From: Nocardia rhizosphaerihabitans
GTDB lineage: Bacteria > Actinomycetota > Actinomycetes > Mycobacteriales > Mycobacteriaceae
Assembly: GCF_014646295.1 (NCBI RefSeq)
Contig: NZ_BMNE01000010.1
Span: 132,697 to 196,696 of the forward strand
Length of the DNA stretch: 64,000 bases
Direction of reading: 5' to 3'
Both the position numbers and the translations under genes were made by a program. The notes under the pieces are model-generated. The model did no database searches. It saw only the letters and a program-made list of their open reading frames with translations, and was not told the origin of the DNA. Positions within the stretch are counted from its first letter, which is position 1, and every line of letters starts with the position of its first letter. Shown here piece by piece: positions 8,719 to 17,352 of the stretch.

Positions 8719-11370
8719 GTGGTGCGTTCACATTCCCGTCGGCAGCCCGCGGGTGGCAGGCTGATCCGGCCGCGCACCATCTCCGGGCAGCTCGCCCGGA
8801 TCCTGGCGGTGTCGCTGGTGCTGGTGCTCGCGCTGCTCGGGCTGACGATGTCCACGCAGATCGGCGCCTTCCGCCGCAGTGGTGAGACGGTGGACGCGGT
8901 CGCGGTGGCACTGGCCGCCCAGGATCTGGTGCACCAGGTGCAGCGCGAACGCGGCCTGAGCAACGGCCTGCTCGGCGGCGACCAGCGCCTGCTGCAGCCC
9001 GTCACCGATCAGCGGGCGGGCACCGACGCGGCACTGCGGAATCTGGCCGCGATCGTGGCGGCCGACCCGCCGGGTGCGGGCGAGGTGCGCTCGGCGCTGG
9101 GCCAGCTGGCCGGTCTGCCGAGCTTTCGTTCGCAGATCGACACCCGCACCGTCTCGCGGCAGGCGGCCTTCCAGTTCTATTCCGACAGCATCGACGCGGT
9201 GAACCGCCTGGTCCTCGGTCTCGACCAGGCCCGCGACCCCGCGGTGCGCCACGGCCTGCAAGCCCTCTACGCCCTCGGCGACGCGAAGGAGTTCACGGCA
9301 CGGGAACGTGGTTTCCTCAACGGTGTGTTCGCCGCCGGGGAGTTCGCGCCCGGGGAGTACGTGCAGTTCCTCGACATCCGCGCCGCCCGCAATGCCGCGC
9401 TCACCCAGTTCGACCGCGACGCCACCGCCGCCCAGCAGGATCGCCTCGACGCCGTCCTCGTCGGCGAGAGTGCTACGCGAGCAACCGAATCGGAGAACAT
9501 CGCGATCGCGTCGACGGCCGGTCCGCTGGTCCGCGCGGTGGACCCCGCGGTCTGGTGGGCGCAGATGACCGACGTGATCGACGCCCAGCGCACCGTGCAG
9601 CAGGCCGTCGGCGACGATGTCCGCGCCCGTGCCGCCGACCTGCGCCGCACCGCCGCGCTGATCCTCGCCGGGTTCGCCCTGGCCGCCCTGCTCGCGATCG
9701 CCGCCGAGGTGGCGCTGGTGTTCGCGAGTATCAGGGCCATCGTGCGGCCGCTGGCCCGGCTCGCCGCCGAGGCCGACGATGTCGCCTCCAGCAGGCTGCC
9801 CGAGGTGATCGCCGCCTGGCGCGGCGCCGCCGACACCCAGCCGGAACCGCCCGCGCCCGTGCGCACCCCGCCCGGCGCGAGTGCCGAGATCGGCGCCGTC
9901 GCCGGCGCGCTGGACCGGGTCCAGACCACCGCCTTCGACCTCGCCTCCGAGCAGGCGCTGGTGCGGCGCAACACCACCGAGTCGATGGCGAACCTGGCCC
10001 GGCGCAACCAGAACCTCGTGCGCAGGCAGCTCGGCCTGATCAGCGAATTCGAACGCGAGGAACTCGACCCGAAAGCGCTGTCGAACCTGTTCGAACTCGA
10101 CCACCTCGCGACCCGGATGCGCCGCAATGCCGAAAGCCTGCTGGTACTCGTCGGCGAGGCCAGCCCGCGCCGCTGGGCCGAACCGATCGCGCTCACCGAC
10201 GTCATCCGGGCAGGTCTGTCCGAGGTCGACGACTATCGCCGGGTGGTGTTGCGCCGGGTCGACGACATCGCGATCACGGGTGCGGTCGTCAGCGAACTCG
10301 CTCACGTCCTGGCCGAACTCATCGAGAACGGCCTCGCCTTCTCCCCGCCCGACCTCGAGGTCGAGGTCTACGGGCGCAAAGTGGCGGGCGGCTACCTGCT
10401 CGCCGTCGTCGACCACGGCGTCGGCATGCCGCTCGACCAGCTCGCCGAGGCCAATGCGCGCCTGCGCGGCGAGCAGGACTTCATCGTGGCCTCCACGCGC
10501 TACCTCGGGCACTACGTGGTCGGTCGGCTGGCCGGTCGGCTCGGCATCGACGTGGAACTCAACACCTCGCCGGTCAGCGGCATCGTCGCGCGGCTGCTGC
10601 TGCCGCCGAGCATCCTGGTCGACGAAACATCGCCCCGCCCAGTGCAATCGGTTCCGACGAGTGCCGATGCGCGTGGCGACGCGGACGCGGCCGGTGTGGC
10701 GACAAGTCGGAAGTACCCGGGGATGGCGTCGAACGGCGCCGTCGGCCGAGCCGGACACAGCCGCGTCGAGAGGCCGGTGCACACCACCGACGGCGACGCC
10801 GCTGACGGGACCAAGGCACCGCGACGAACCGTCAACGGGCGTGCCTCGGACCACGCCGCGAGCGTGTCCCCTTACGCGCAGTTTCTCAGCGGGACAGGGA
10901 GTTCCGTCGACGGAGGCGGCCGGGCCGACAGCGTCGCACCCGCGGATTCCGGCACCGACCGGGGTCGCAACGGATCGGCGGCGCCCGCGCTCGACCCGGA
11001 CCGGGCACACCACCCGGTGGCTGAATCGATCGGCTCCGCAGCGCTGCTCGCGGACCATGCCGACCGGCCCGTGGTCGAATGGATCGGCCGCACGGCCCCC
11101 GACCTGGAGCGTCCCGACCGGCAAGCGGTCGAACCGACCGGCCCCCCGGCCGTCGAACGCACCCGCAACGGGCTGGTGAAGCGCAGTAAACGCGCCAAGA
11201 TCACCGGCTCCCCGGACCGTTCCCGTCGCGACCCGGCAACCCGTCAGGACCGCCCACCCGCCGTCGAACGAACCCCCGACCAGACACGCAGCATGCTGTC
11301 CTCCTTCCGCACCGGCCACGAACGGGGTGGCGACACCCGTTCAGGGCCGACCCCAGATCCGACCCGCTGA
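8719..11370 (+). CDS. cvnA: Nitrate/nitrite-sensor-type membrane histidine kinase of a conservon (CvnA)
   Basis: This is the first gene of a four-gene conservon (cvnABCD), a membrane-associated G-protein-like signalling set in actinobacteria. The product is 883 aa. A first membrane helix (about 22-44, ILAVSLVLVLALLGL) and a second (about 311-338) bracket an extracytoplasmic NIT-like sensor domain; then come HAMP-like and helical regions (about 340-440), the H-box-like LDHLATRMRRN, and an HATPase domain with N-box ELIENGLAFSPP and G-box DHGVGMP (about 520-625). Residues from about 635 to the end are disordered and Arg/Pro/Ser-rich. AGGAG at 8711-8715 fits starts at either GTG, 8719 or 8722. 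In Streptomyces such kinases anchor the downstream proteins at the membrane; no receiver-domain partner is present. Confidence 0.88.
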   Translation: MVRSHSRRQPAGGRLIRPRTISGQLARILAVSLVLVLALLGLTMSTQIGAFRRSGETVDAVAVALAAQDLVHQVQRERGLSNGLLGGDQRLLQPVTDQRAGTDAALRNLAAIVAADPPGAGEVRSALGQLAGLPSFRSQIDTRTVSRQAAFQFYSDSIDAVNRLVLGLDQARDPAVRHGLQALYALGDAKEFTARERGFLNGVFAAGEFAPGEYVQFLDIRAARNAALTQFDRDATAAQQDRLDAVLVGESATRATESENIAIASTAGPLVRAVDPAVWWAQMTDVIDAQRTVQQAVGDDVRARAADLRRTAALILAGFALAALLAIAAEVALVFASIRAIVRPLARLAAEADDVASSRLPEVIAAWRGAADTQPEPPAPVRTPPGASAEIGAVAGALDRVQTTAFDLASEQALVRRNTTESMANLARRNQNLVRRQLGLISEFEREELDPKALSNLFELDHLATRMRRNAESLLVLVGEASPRRWAEPIALTDVIRAGLSEVDDYRRVVLRRVDDIAITGAVVSELAHVLAELIENGLAFSPPDLEVEVYGRKVAGGYLLAVVDHGVGMPLDQLAEANARLRGEQDFIVASTRYLGHYVVGRLAGRLGIDVELNTSPVSGIVARLLLPPSILVDETSPRPVQSVPTSADARGDADAAGVATSRKYPGMASNGAVGRAGHSRVERPVHTTDGDAADGTKAPRRTVNGRASDHAASVSPYAQFLSGTGSSVDGGGRADSVAPADSGTDRGRNGSAAPALDPDRAHHPVAESIGSAALLADHADRPVVEWIGRTAPDLERPDRQAVEPTGPPAVERTRNGLVKRSKRAKITGSPDRSRRDPATRQDRPPAVERTPDQTRSMLSSFRTGHERGGDTRSGPTPDPTR

Positions 11371-11399
11371 TCGATCGGACCCGACCCCAGGAGCCCCCG

Positions 11400-11828
11400 G
11401 TGACCACCCATCTACCGACCGCAGACCCGCACACCTTCAACTGGCTGCTCGGCAACTTCGTCCGCAACACCGACGGCGTGCGCGACACCGTCGCGGTGTC
11501 CTCCGACGGGCTGCTCATCGCCATGTCCGACGGCCTGGACCGCGCCGGCGCCGACCGGCTCGCCGCCATGGTCTCCGGTCTGTCCAGCCTCGCCCGCAGT
11601 GCTTCGCGCAGTTACGATTTCGACGGCTTGAAGCTGATCATGATCGAGATGAAGCGCGGTTTCCTGCTGGTCTCGGCGCTCGGCGACGGCAGCTGCCTCG
11701 GCGTGATCGCCGACGGCGGATGCGATGTCGGCCTGGTCGGCTACGAGATGGCGGTGCTGGCCGAACGCGCGGGCGCGCTGCTCGACCCGATGTTGATCGG
11801 GGAACTGCGAGAGTCGTTGCGCAGATGA
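11400..11828 (+). CDS. cvnB: Roadblock/LC7 domain protein of the conservon (CvnB)
   Basis: This 142-aa protein is a single roadblock/LC7 domain of the MglB type, recognised from NWLLGNFVRNTDGVRDTVAV, SSDGLLIAMSDGLDRAGADR and LADRAGALLDP-like segments. Roadblock proteins act on small GTPases as GAP or scaffold, and the GTPase here is CvnD two genes on. The start is GTG with AGGAG (11389-11393) six bases upstream. Its stop overlaps the cvnC start (ATGA). It lies 29 bases after the kinase gene. Confidence 0.92.
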   Translation: MTTHLPTADPHTFNWLLGNFVRNTDGVRDTVAVSSDGLLIAMSDGLDRAGADRLAAMVSGLSSLARSASRSYDFDGLKLIMIEMKRGFLLVSALGDGSCLGVIADGGCDVGLVGYEMAVLAERAGALLDPMLIGELRESLRR

Positions 11829-12265
11829 GAGATCCCGATCATCCCCGGCTGCCCGACCCACGCATGATCCCGATGAACCGGCCCACCGGCTGGCGCGACG
11901 AGCCGGCGCCGATCCCGGTGGCGCCGACCGGCAGCGCCGATCTCGAGGATCGCTTCGTCCGTCCGTTCGTGGTCACCGCGGGCCGCACCGTCCCGGTGCT
12001 GGACGGACTGCGCATCGAGACGCTCGTCCACGCGCCGCCGTCCGCGCTGTCGGCGCCGCTGCGGTTCGAGGAACGCACCGTCGTGCAGTTGTGCCTGCGA
12101 CCGCACTCCATCGCCGAAGTCGGTGTCGCCCTGCGCGTTCCGGTCGGCATCGCCAAGGTGATCGTCAGCGATCTGGTGGCGGCGGGTCATGTGACCGTCC
12201 GCGACGCGCCGGAACTGTCGACCGCCGCCATCGAGAGGATCAGGGATCTTGTTCGGGCACTCTGA
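11825..12265 (+). CDS. cvnC: DUF742 protein of the conservon (CvnC)
   Basis: This 146-aa protein has the DUF742 signature: an RPFVVTAGRT segment, then a winged-helix-like C-terminal half (LCLRPHSIAEVGVALRVPVG, DLVAAGHVTVRDAP). The family is restricted to actinobacterial conservons, where it associates with the kinase and roadblock protein. The ATG at 11825 overlaps the cvnB stop, and its 3' end overlaps the start of cvnD by 17 bases, so all are translated as a unit. Confidence 0.92.
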   Translation: MRDPDHPRLPDPRMIPMNRPTGWRDEPAPIPVAPTGSADLEDRFVRPFVVTAGRTVPVLDGLRIETLVHAPPSALSAPLRFEERTVVQLCLRPHSIAEVGVALRVPVGIAKVIVSDLVAAGHVTVRDAPELSTAAIERIRDLVRAL

Positions 12266-12851
12266 ATTCCGGACCGCCGCGGCGATGCCGACGTCGGTCA
12301 AGGTCGTGGTCAGCGGCGGCTTCGGCGTCGGCAAGACCACCTTCATCGGCGCCATCTCCGAGATCGAGCCGCTGGTCACCGAGGCATCGATGACCGAGGT
12401 GTCGATCGGCGTCGACGACCCCGGCCGCCGCGCCGAGAAGACCGCCACCACCGTCGCTTTGGACTTCGGCCGCATCACCCTCGACCAGTCCCTGATCCTG
12501 TACCTGTTCGGCACCCCCGGCCAGGACCGCTTCGTCTTCCTGTGGGACGACCTCGTCGACGGCGCGCTGGGCGCGGTGATCGTCGTCGACACCGGCCGCG
12601 TCGAAGACTGCTACCCGGTCCTGGACTATTTCGAAGATCACAACACCCCCTTCGTCGTCGTGGTCAACCGCTTCGACGATGCCACCCACTTCGACCTCAC
12701 CGAAGTCCGCGAAGCCCTCGGCCTCGACGACTGGATCCCCGTCCTCGACTGCGACGCCCGCAACCGCGACTCCGTCCGCGACGTCCTGGTAGCCCTCCTC
12801 GAACAAGTCCTCCTCCACCGAGCCCAACCTCGCCACCGGGAGGTGAGCTGA
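12249..12851 (+). CDS. cvnD: Conservon small GTPase (CvnD)
   Basis: This 200-aa Ras-like/MglA-type GTPase is the last conservon gene. The P-loop is GGFGVGKTT, the switch II/G3 motif lies in FGTPGQDRF, and the base-specificity loop is VVVNRFD, a variant of NKxD typical of this family. The TTG start at 12249 overlaps cvnC and leaves the short N-terminal tail seen in relatives; the ATG at 12285 is an alternative. With the roadblock protein it should form a nucleotide-switched complex under the membrane kinase. Confidence 0.9.
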   Translation: MFGHSEFRTAAAMPTSVKVVVSGGFGVGKTTFIGAISEIEPLVTEASMTEVSIGVDDPGRRAEKTATTVALDFGRITLDQSLILYLFGTPGQDRFVFLWDDLVDGALGAVIVVDTGRVEDCYPVLDYFEDHNTPFVVVVNRFDDATHFDLTEVREALGLDDWIPVLDCDARNRDSVRDVLVALLEQVLLHRAQPRHREVS

Positions 12852-12887
12852 CGACCGTGATCTAGGGCCCGCGCCCGGTGCTGCTGG

Positions 12888-14429
12888 TCAGCGTCGGTTC
12901 AGCGTGATTTCCCACACGGCGATGTGCAGGCGTGCGTCGGTGACGTCGACGGAGGTATCCGTGAAGCGGTTGCCGCCCAGTGTGTTTCGCACGAAATTCC
13001 GCACCGTGGCCGGTTGGGTGTCCAGCTCGGCGAGCAGCTGCTGGGGCACCTCGATGGTGCCGTCGAAGAATCGGGGCTGATCGGTGATTCCGGGCTGTTG
13101 TGGAGTCTGTCGCAAGCCGTCGACGGTGTGCAGGACGACGTCGAGTTCGGTGCCGTCGCCGAATTCGATACGCAGGGGGGTGGGGGAGACGGCCAGGTCG
13201 AAGGACTGCACACTGGCGGTCCAGCCTTGCGGCGAGACGCCCTGGTAGTCGTACGGTGACGGCGGGCTCAGCGTCTCCTCGGCACGGTTCACGGGCGAAT
13301 TCTCCAGTGCCGCACCGGCGAGTGGCTGATCGGTGGTGACGAAGGTCCAGGCGTTCTCGGTGAGTGTCTTGCGCCAGAAACCGGTTCGCCCACCGTCACG
13401 GCCTTCGACCCGCAGTTCCCGTGCGGCGGAACCGGGTCCGGTGCGGTGGATGGAGATGCGGTCGGTGATCTCACCGGGCACCTTCGGCTGCGCGACCCAG
13501 TCGGGGGCGGGCAGCTGGATGGCGGCGTAGCGGCTGTCGATGCGCTCGGACAGCATGTCGGGGGCCTCGGGGAGTCCGCGCTGATCCTGGTAGGAGTAGC
13601 GGAAGAAGACCTTGTCCGCGCCGGAGATGTCGAAATCGTAGAGGCGCGTGTAGAAGTCGCCGAACCGGTTGACGATCAGCGAGGTCGACGCGCTGGTGGA
13701 CAGCGCCACCGCCTGGAACCGGCCGCCGAACGGCAGTCCCATCTCGTAGCTGTGATCCACCGGCAGCCACGGGTCGACGTACTGGATCCGCTGACCGCCG
13801 TGGGTCAGGGCGAACACGTGCGACACTTTCGCCCCGCCGACCGGATGCTCGTTGCCCGCGGTGTCGGTCCACACGTGATCCTCGTCGGGCGACAATACCG
13901 ACCACGACCAGGTCAGTGCGCCCGGCGGGAGGGTGTTGCCGGGGCCGGTCCACAGCGGGGTGCCGTAGCGGCTGCTCCAGTTCCAGTCCTTGGGTGCGCT
14001 CAGCGCACGGTCCATCGTGATGAAGCGGCCGTCGCGGTCGATCAACATCACTTCGTCGTCGTCGGCCGAGACACCGGCGATGGTGCCCGCCAGACAACCG
14101 GGCAGCGCCACGGTGCGCCAACTACCCTGGGCGGCAGCCTCTTTCACGTACACGTTGCCGTCGCGGGTGGCGAAGGTCCAGCGCCGGTTGAACGATTCGG
14201 TGGTGGTCCGGAAGTAGACCTGCTCGGGCAGCGCGACAGTAGCCGGGGCGAAATCCGACAACCCCGCGGTGGACTCGTCGACCGTCACCTCCGGCGTGCC
14301 GACCGTACCTACCGGCAGACATCCCGGATCGGCGATGGATGCCGATTGTGTTGTCACCCCGGCCAAGACCAGACCGGCCGCCGCGATCAACGCTCCACGC
14401 CGCACGGCGTGCCCGCGCCTCACAGCCAC
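12888..14429 (-). CDS. Secreted protein of unknown function, probably beta-propeller-like
   Basis: I do not recognise this 513-aa protein. It starts at GTG with a signal peptide (GALIAAAGLVLAGVTTQSASI, cleavage near residue 33) and shows repeated beta-rich units containing Trp and Asp (RRWTFATRDGNVYV, DWNWSSRYGTPLWTG, WSWSVLSPDEDHVW, RFGDFYTRLYDFDI), suggesting a propeller or jelly-roll. The C-terminal part, about 390-513, reads like a separate beta domain ending in HIAVWEITLNRR. Its start overlaps the end of the upstream membrane-protein gene by 10 bases, so the two are co-translated and probably work together at the cell surface. Confidence 0.75.
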   Translation of the reverse strand: MAVRRGHAVRRGALIAAAGLVLAGVTTQSASIADPGCLPVGTVGTPEVTVDESTAGLSDFAPATVALPEQVYFRTTTESFNRRWTFATRDGNVYVKEAAAQGSWRTVALPGCLAGTIAGVSADDDEVMLIDRDGRFITMDRALSAPKDWNWSSRYGTPLWTGPGNTLPPGALTWSWSVLSPDEDHVWTDTAGNEHPVGGAKVSHVFALTHGGQRIQYVDPWLPVDHSYEMGLPFGGRFQAVALSTSASTSLIVNRFGDFYTRLYDFDISGADKVFFRYSYQDQRGLPEAPDMLSERIDSRYAAIQLPAPDWVAQPKVPGEITDRISIHRTGPGSAARELRVEGRDGGRTGFWRKTLTENAWTFVTTDQPLAGAALENSPVNRAEETLSPPSPYDYQGVSPQGWTASVQSFDLAVSPTPLRIEFGDGTELDVVLHTVDGLRQTPQQPGITDQPRFFDGTIEVPQQLLAELDTQPATVRNFVRNTLGGNRFTDTSVDVTDARLHIAVWEITLNRR

Positions 14430-15064
14430 CCCGCCGCGCCGAAACCGATCAGGGCGACGGCATCGATGCCGAAGATCGTGCCGACAACCAGCGCCTTGCT
14501 ACGCACGCTCGGCAGATCGTGCACGTAGAAACAGGCCGCGAAGAACGGCACATACCCGATGATCCAGATCAGGAACGGGAAACCGGGCTGCCACCACGAC
14601 CAGTCCCAGGTGAGTACCCCTGCCTTGTTCAGCAGCACCTCGACACCCACCGCCGCGGCGGAGTTCGCCGCGATCAGCACCGGCCGGTTCGGCAGGCCGA
14701 GGATCCGGGTCTCCTTGGGCGGCAACATCTTCGCCGCCGCGATCCCCATGATGGCGAACATGAAGCAGATCTCGATATTCAGCCCGATCAGGATCTGATA
14801 CGCCGTCGGCCCGCTCGCCGCCCACACCGGCGCACGCTCGGTGACATGGAAGACCAGCGCGTTCCAGATCTCGTTGAACCAGTCCATGCACCACAGCGCG
14901 AGCCCCGCGAACAGCACATTCCAGTTCCGCCGCTCGATCTCGACGGAATAGATGTAGATGACCATCAGTAATAGCGGAATGACATACCACTTGAACTGGT
15001 CCGCATCGCGAAGTAATTCCAGCGCAGCCCGTGCATTGTCGGTCAACGGGGCCCTCCTGCTCAT
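14420..15064 (-). CDS. Polytopic membrane protein, unknown function
   Basis: This 214-aa protein has about six hydrophobic helices (WYVIPLLLMVIYIYSVEI, LFAGLALWCMDWFN, ILIGLNIEICFMFAIMGIAA, VLIAANSAAAVGVEVLL, FLIWIIGYVPFFAACFYV, ALVVGTIFGIDAVALIGFG). Charged residues near helix ends (EIERRNWN, DWFNEIWN) are notable. I cannot assign a family. It is the first gene of a two-gene unit with the secreted protein. Upstream is an inverted repeat in an AT-rich pocket that is the probable control region. Confidence 0.72.
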   Translation of the reverse strand: MSRRAPLTDNARAALELLRDADQFKWYVIPLLLMVIYIYSVEIERRNWNVLFAGLALWCMDWFNEIWNALVFHVTERAPVWAASGPTAYQILIGLNIEICFMFAIMGIAAAKMLPPKETRILGLPNRPVLIAANSAAAVGVEVLLNKAGVLTWDWSWWQPGFPFLIWIIGYVPFFAACFYVHDLPSVRSKALVVGTIFGIDAVALIGFGAAGWL

Positions 15065-15086
15065 GATCGACGAACCCGGCGAGTAT

Positions 15087-15119
15087 GATACAAATCAACA
15101 GAGAACGTCAATATGTATC
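15087..15119. promoter_or_regulatory. Inverted repeat GATACA-N21-TGTATC upstream of the membrane/secreted gene pair
   Basis: GATACA at 15087-15092 and TGTATC at 15114-15119 are exact reverse complements in an unusually AT-rich segment 23-55 bases before the ATG of the membrane protein. The flanking bases also nearly match (AAT versus ATA). It could be an operator or two half-sites around a promoter; no adjacent regulator points to a binding protein. Confidence 0.35.
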
Positions 15120-15200
15120 GCCGAGTGGCGTCGACCCTGAATCAGCGTGTGCGCGAACGTGACCGGGGCATGGTCGTCGACCACGCCCCGGCAGCGGACC

Positions 15201-16586
15201 TCAGTGGGAGCCCAGCGGCACGCCGAAGAGGGTGGCGAATTTCGCGGAGAGAGTCTCGCCGAGGAAGTCGAGCGCGCCCGGAGTGGCCGCCATGGTGCCC
15301 GCGTCGGACGTGGTGCAGCCGGCGGGAGCGGGGATGCCGTCGAGACGGTCGCGCAGCCACAGCAGCGCGGCCGGGCCGCCGACGACCTCGGCGACGATGT
15401 GCTCACTGGCGTGATCGCGGGTGTAGGTGAGCGAGGTCTTCGGGTCGCGGCAGTAGGTGTCGACCAGCGTGTCGGTGGCGGCCAGCGGGAGGATTTCGTC
15501 CCAGGCGGAATGCCAGACGAACAGGGGCATGTCGGGCACGGACTTGCCCATGCGGGTGTCGTCGAGCATGGCCGCGACCGGCGGATCGTCGAGCGGATTG
15601 CCGTCGGAGCCGATCATGCCGATCATGTTGAGGAACGGCAGCAGCGCCGACTGGTACTGCACACACAGGGGTGACTTGATCGCGGACAGCCCCTTGCCTA
15701 CCGGGTCCAGTCGCTGATCGAGGTAGGCCGCGAAGTCGGGGTACTCGCGCGTCAGCCCGAGGACGGCCGCGAAGACGAGACCCGAGGTCGCCTGGTTGTT
15801 CGCCATGCTCAGTGCCGCACCGAGATCGGCGCCGACCCCACCCTCGGCCGCGCCGACGATGTTCAGTTCGGGTGCGTAGGAGGCCTTCAGTTCGGCGGCA
15901 TGCCCGGTCGCGATCGAGCCGCCGGAGTATCCGTACAGCCCGACCGGCGCGGTAGCGCCCACCTCGAGCGGCGCGAACGAGGTCGCCGCGCGAATTCCGT
16001 CGAGGGTGATCCGGCCGGCCAGCGGTCCCGCCGCATAGGCCGAATTCGGGCCCTGGTGATCGGGAACGACGACCGCCCAGCCCTGCGCCAGCGCGGCCTG
16101 CGCGAAGAGGAACTCGGCGGGAACGACGACCTGACCCGCCAGGGGCGCGACCGAAAGATGTTGCAGCGCATACGAGGGCGCGCAGTAGCCCGCGGTCGAG
16201 TCCTCGGCCAGCTGCACCGACAGCAGCTTGCGCGGCTCGGGCGCCTGCCCGCGCGGCTTGATCACGGTGGCGACCGCCGGGATCGCCTCGTCGCGGCTGT
16301 TGTTGGAGCGATACGACACCTGCCAGGCATCCACATCGATCGGCAGCAGGCCGAAATCGGCGATCCGGACCTGGCGGGCCGCGATGATCGCACCCGGCGC
16401 CGTGGCCGCCACGATGTCGGCGGACGGCAGATAGAAGCCCGGATCCAATTCGGGCGGCAGCGGAACCACCGGCGCGGGCGCCACCGCCGCGGGTTCGGCG
16501 GCCACCGGCCCGGCCACCACGACCGTAGCGGCCGCGAGCACACCGGTCGCCAGGGCGAACCATCGCAGAGCGAGGGGAGATCTCAT
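15201..16586 (-). CDS. Secreted lipase (LIP family)
   Basis: This 461-aa exported lipase belongs to the secretory LIP family known from Candida and abundant in Nocardia and Rhodococcus. The signal peptide is residues 1-31 (ALATGVLAAATVVVAGPVAA). The nucleophile elbow is GYSGG, with Ser221; the probable acid is in HSAWDEILPL and the probable base in DHASEHIVAE, the usual order. Family members hydrolyse acylglycerols or aliphatic esters outside the cell. It lies 79 bases downstream of a TetR-type regulator, with a perfect palindrome in the gap that probably controls it. Confidence 0.87.
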   Translation of the reverse strand: MRSPLALRWFALATGVLAAATVVVAGPVAAEPAAVAPAPVVPLPPELDPGFYLPSADIVAATAPGAIIAARQVRIADFGLLPIDVDAWQVSYRSNNSRDEAIPAVATVIKPRGQAPEPRKLLSVQLAEDSTAGYCAPSYALQHLSVAPLAGQVVVPAEFLFAQAALAQGWAVVVPDHQGPNSAYAAGPLAGRITLDGIRAATSFAPLEVGATAPVGLYGYSGGSIATGHAAELKASYAPELNIVGAAEGGVGADLGAALSMANNQATSGLVFAAVLGLTREYPDFAAYLDQRLDPVGKGLSAIKSPLCVQYQSALLPFLNMIGMIGSDGNPLDDPPVAAMLDDTRMGKSVPDMPLFVWHSAWDEILPLAATDTLVDTYCRDPKTSLTYTRDHASEHIVAEVVGGPAALLWLRDRLDGIPAPAGCTTSDAGTMAATPGALDFLGETLSAKFATLFGVPLGSH

Positions 16587-16606
16587 CGTGCACAGTCCTC
16601 ACGTGA

Positions 16607-16628
16607 ATTGAGACGCCTTCGTCTCAAT
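16607..16628. promoter_or_regulatory. Perfect palindromic operator ATTGAGACG-N4-CGTCTCAAT
   Basis: Two 9-base arms, 16607-16615 and 16620-16628, are exact reverse complements around a CCTT spacer. This is the size and symmetry of a TetR-dimer site. It lies 21 bases upstream of the lipase start and just after the TetR-type gene, so the adjacent regulator probably represses the lipase here. Confidence 0.75.
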
Positions 16629-16665
16629 GACGGCTACTATGGCACGGGTGTGGCGTGGATCGCAA

Positions 16666-17307
16666 TCAGCGGCCGGGAGGCTCCGCGGTTGTCAGGGCGT
16701 TGAGCAGGGTGGAGAACACCTCTACCAGCTCGTCGACGGGCGGGCGCGGGTCGTCCAGGCTCCACTGGTGCACGGCGCCGTTCACCGCGCCGATGAATGC
16801 CGCCATCGACACCCGCCAGCCACCGGGCGGCGTTCGCGCTTGCTCCCGCCCGGCGGCGATTGCGGCAACCACCTCACCCCACCGGTCCCTGACCTGCGCG
16901 CGATGTTCCTCGATCGCGGGGCTCACGCCGACGATCTCCACGAAAGCGACCTTGGCGCACCGGATGTCGTCGGTGATCGCCGTCGTGTACGCCCGCACCG
17001 CGGCGTCGATCAGCGCGCGCAGGTCGTCGGTCTCGGCTGCCGCCAGCGCCGCGGCCACCGCGTCCCTTGCCTTGCCCTGCACCGTGTCGTACACCGCGAC
17101 GAGCAATTCCTCGCGCCCGGCGAACTGCTCGTAGAACTGCCGTCGCGACAGCCCCGCCGCCGCACACACATCGGTGAGCGAACTGTTGGCGAACGACTTC
17201 TCCGCGAAAACGGTCAGCCCCGCCTCGATGAACAGCGCCCGGCGCTCGATCTGCCGTTCGGCGACCGAGGTACCGGTGTAGTTGTGTCGGGTCCGCGCTG
17301 TCGTCAC
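16666..17307 (-). CDS. TetR-family regulator of the lipase gene
   Basis: This 213-aa protein has an N-terminal TetR helix-turn-helix (about residues 20-65) with recognition helix LSRRQFYEQFAGREE and a divergent ligand domain. It starts at GTG (MTTARTRHNYTG). It precedes the lipase gene in the same direction, and a perfect palindrome lies between them, so control of the lipase is the likely job, with a lipid or fatty acid as possible inducer. The LysE gene ends 45 bases upstream. Confidence 0.85.
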   Translation of the reverse strand: MTTARTRHNYTGTSVAERQIERRALFIEAGLTVFAEKSFANSSLTDVCAAAGLSRRQFYEQFAGREELLVAVYDTVQGKARDAVAAALAAAETDDLRALIDAAVRAYTTAITDDIRCAKVAFVEIVGVSPAIEEHRAQVRDRWGEVVAAIAAGREQARTPPGGWRVSMAAFIGAVNGAVHQWSLDDPRPPVDELVEVFSTLLNALTTAEPPGR

Positions 17308-17352
17308 GACTCCGACCCTACTTTCACGCCGTCGCCGACGCCCCCACGGTGC

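Noticed and set aside
8728..11319. An 863-codon open frame antisense to the conservon kinase
   Set aside because: It mirrors the kinase codons, has Gly/Arg/His-rich composition with no recognisable domain, and the opposite strand encodes a clear kinase.
15121..15200. A plus-strand gene in the gap before the lipase
   Set aside because: Frames here run antisense into the lipase gene and have no start signal.
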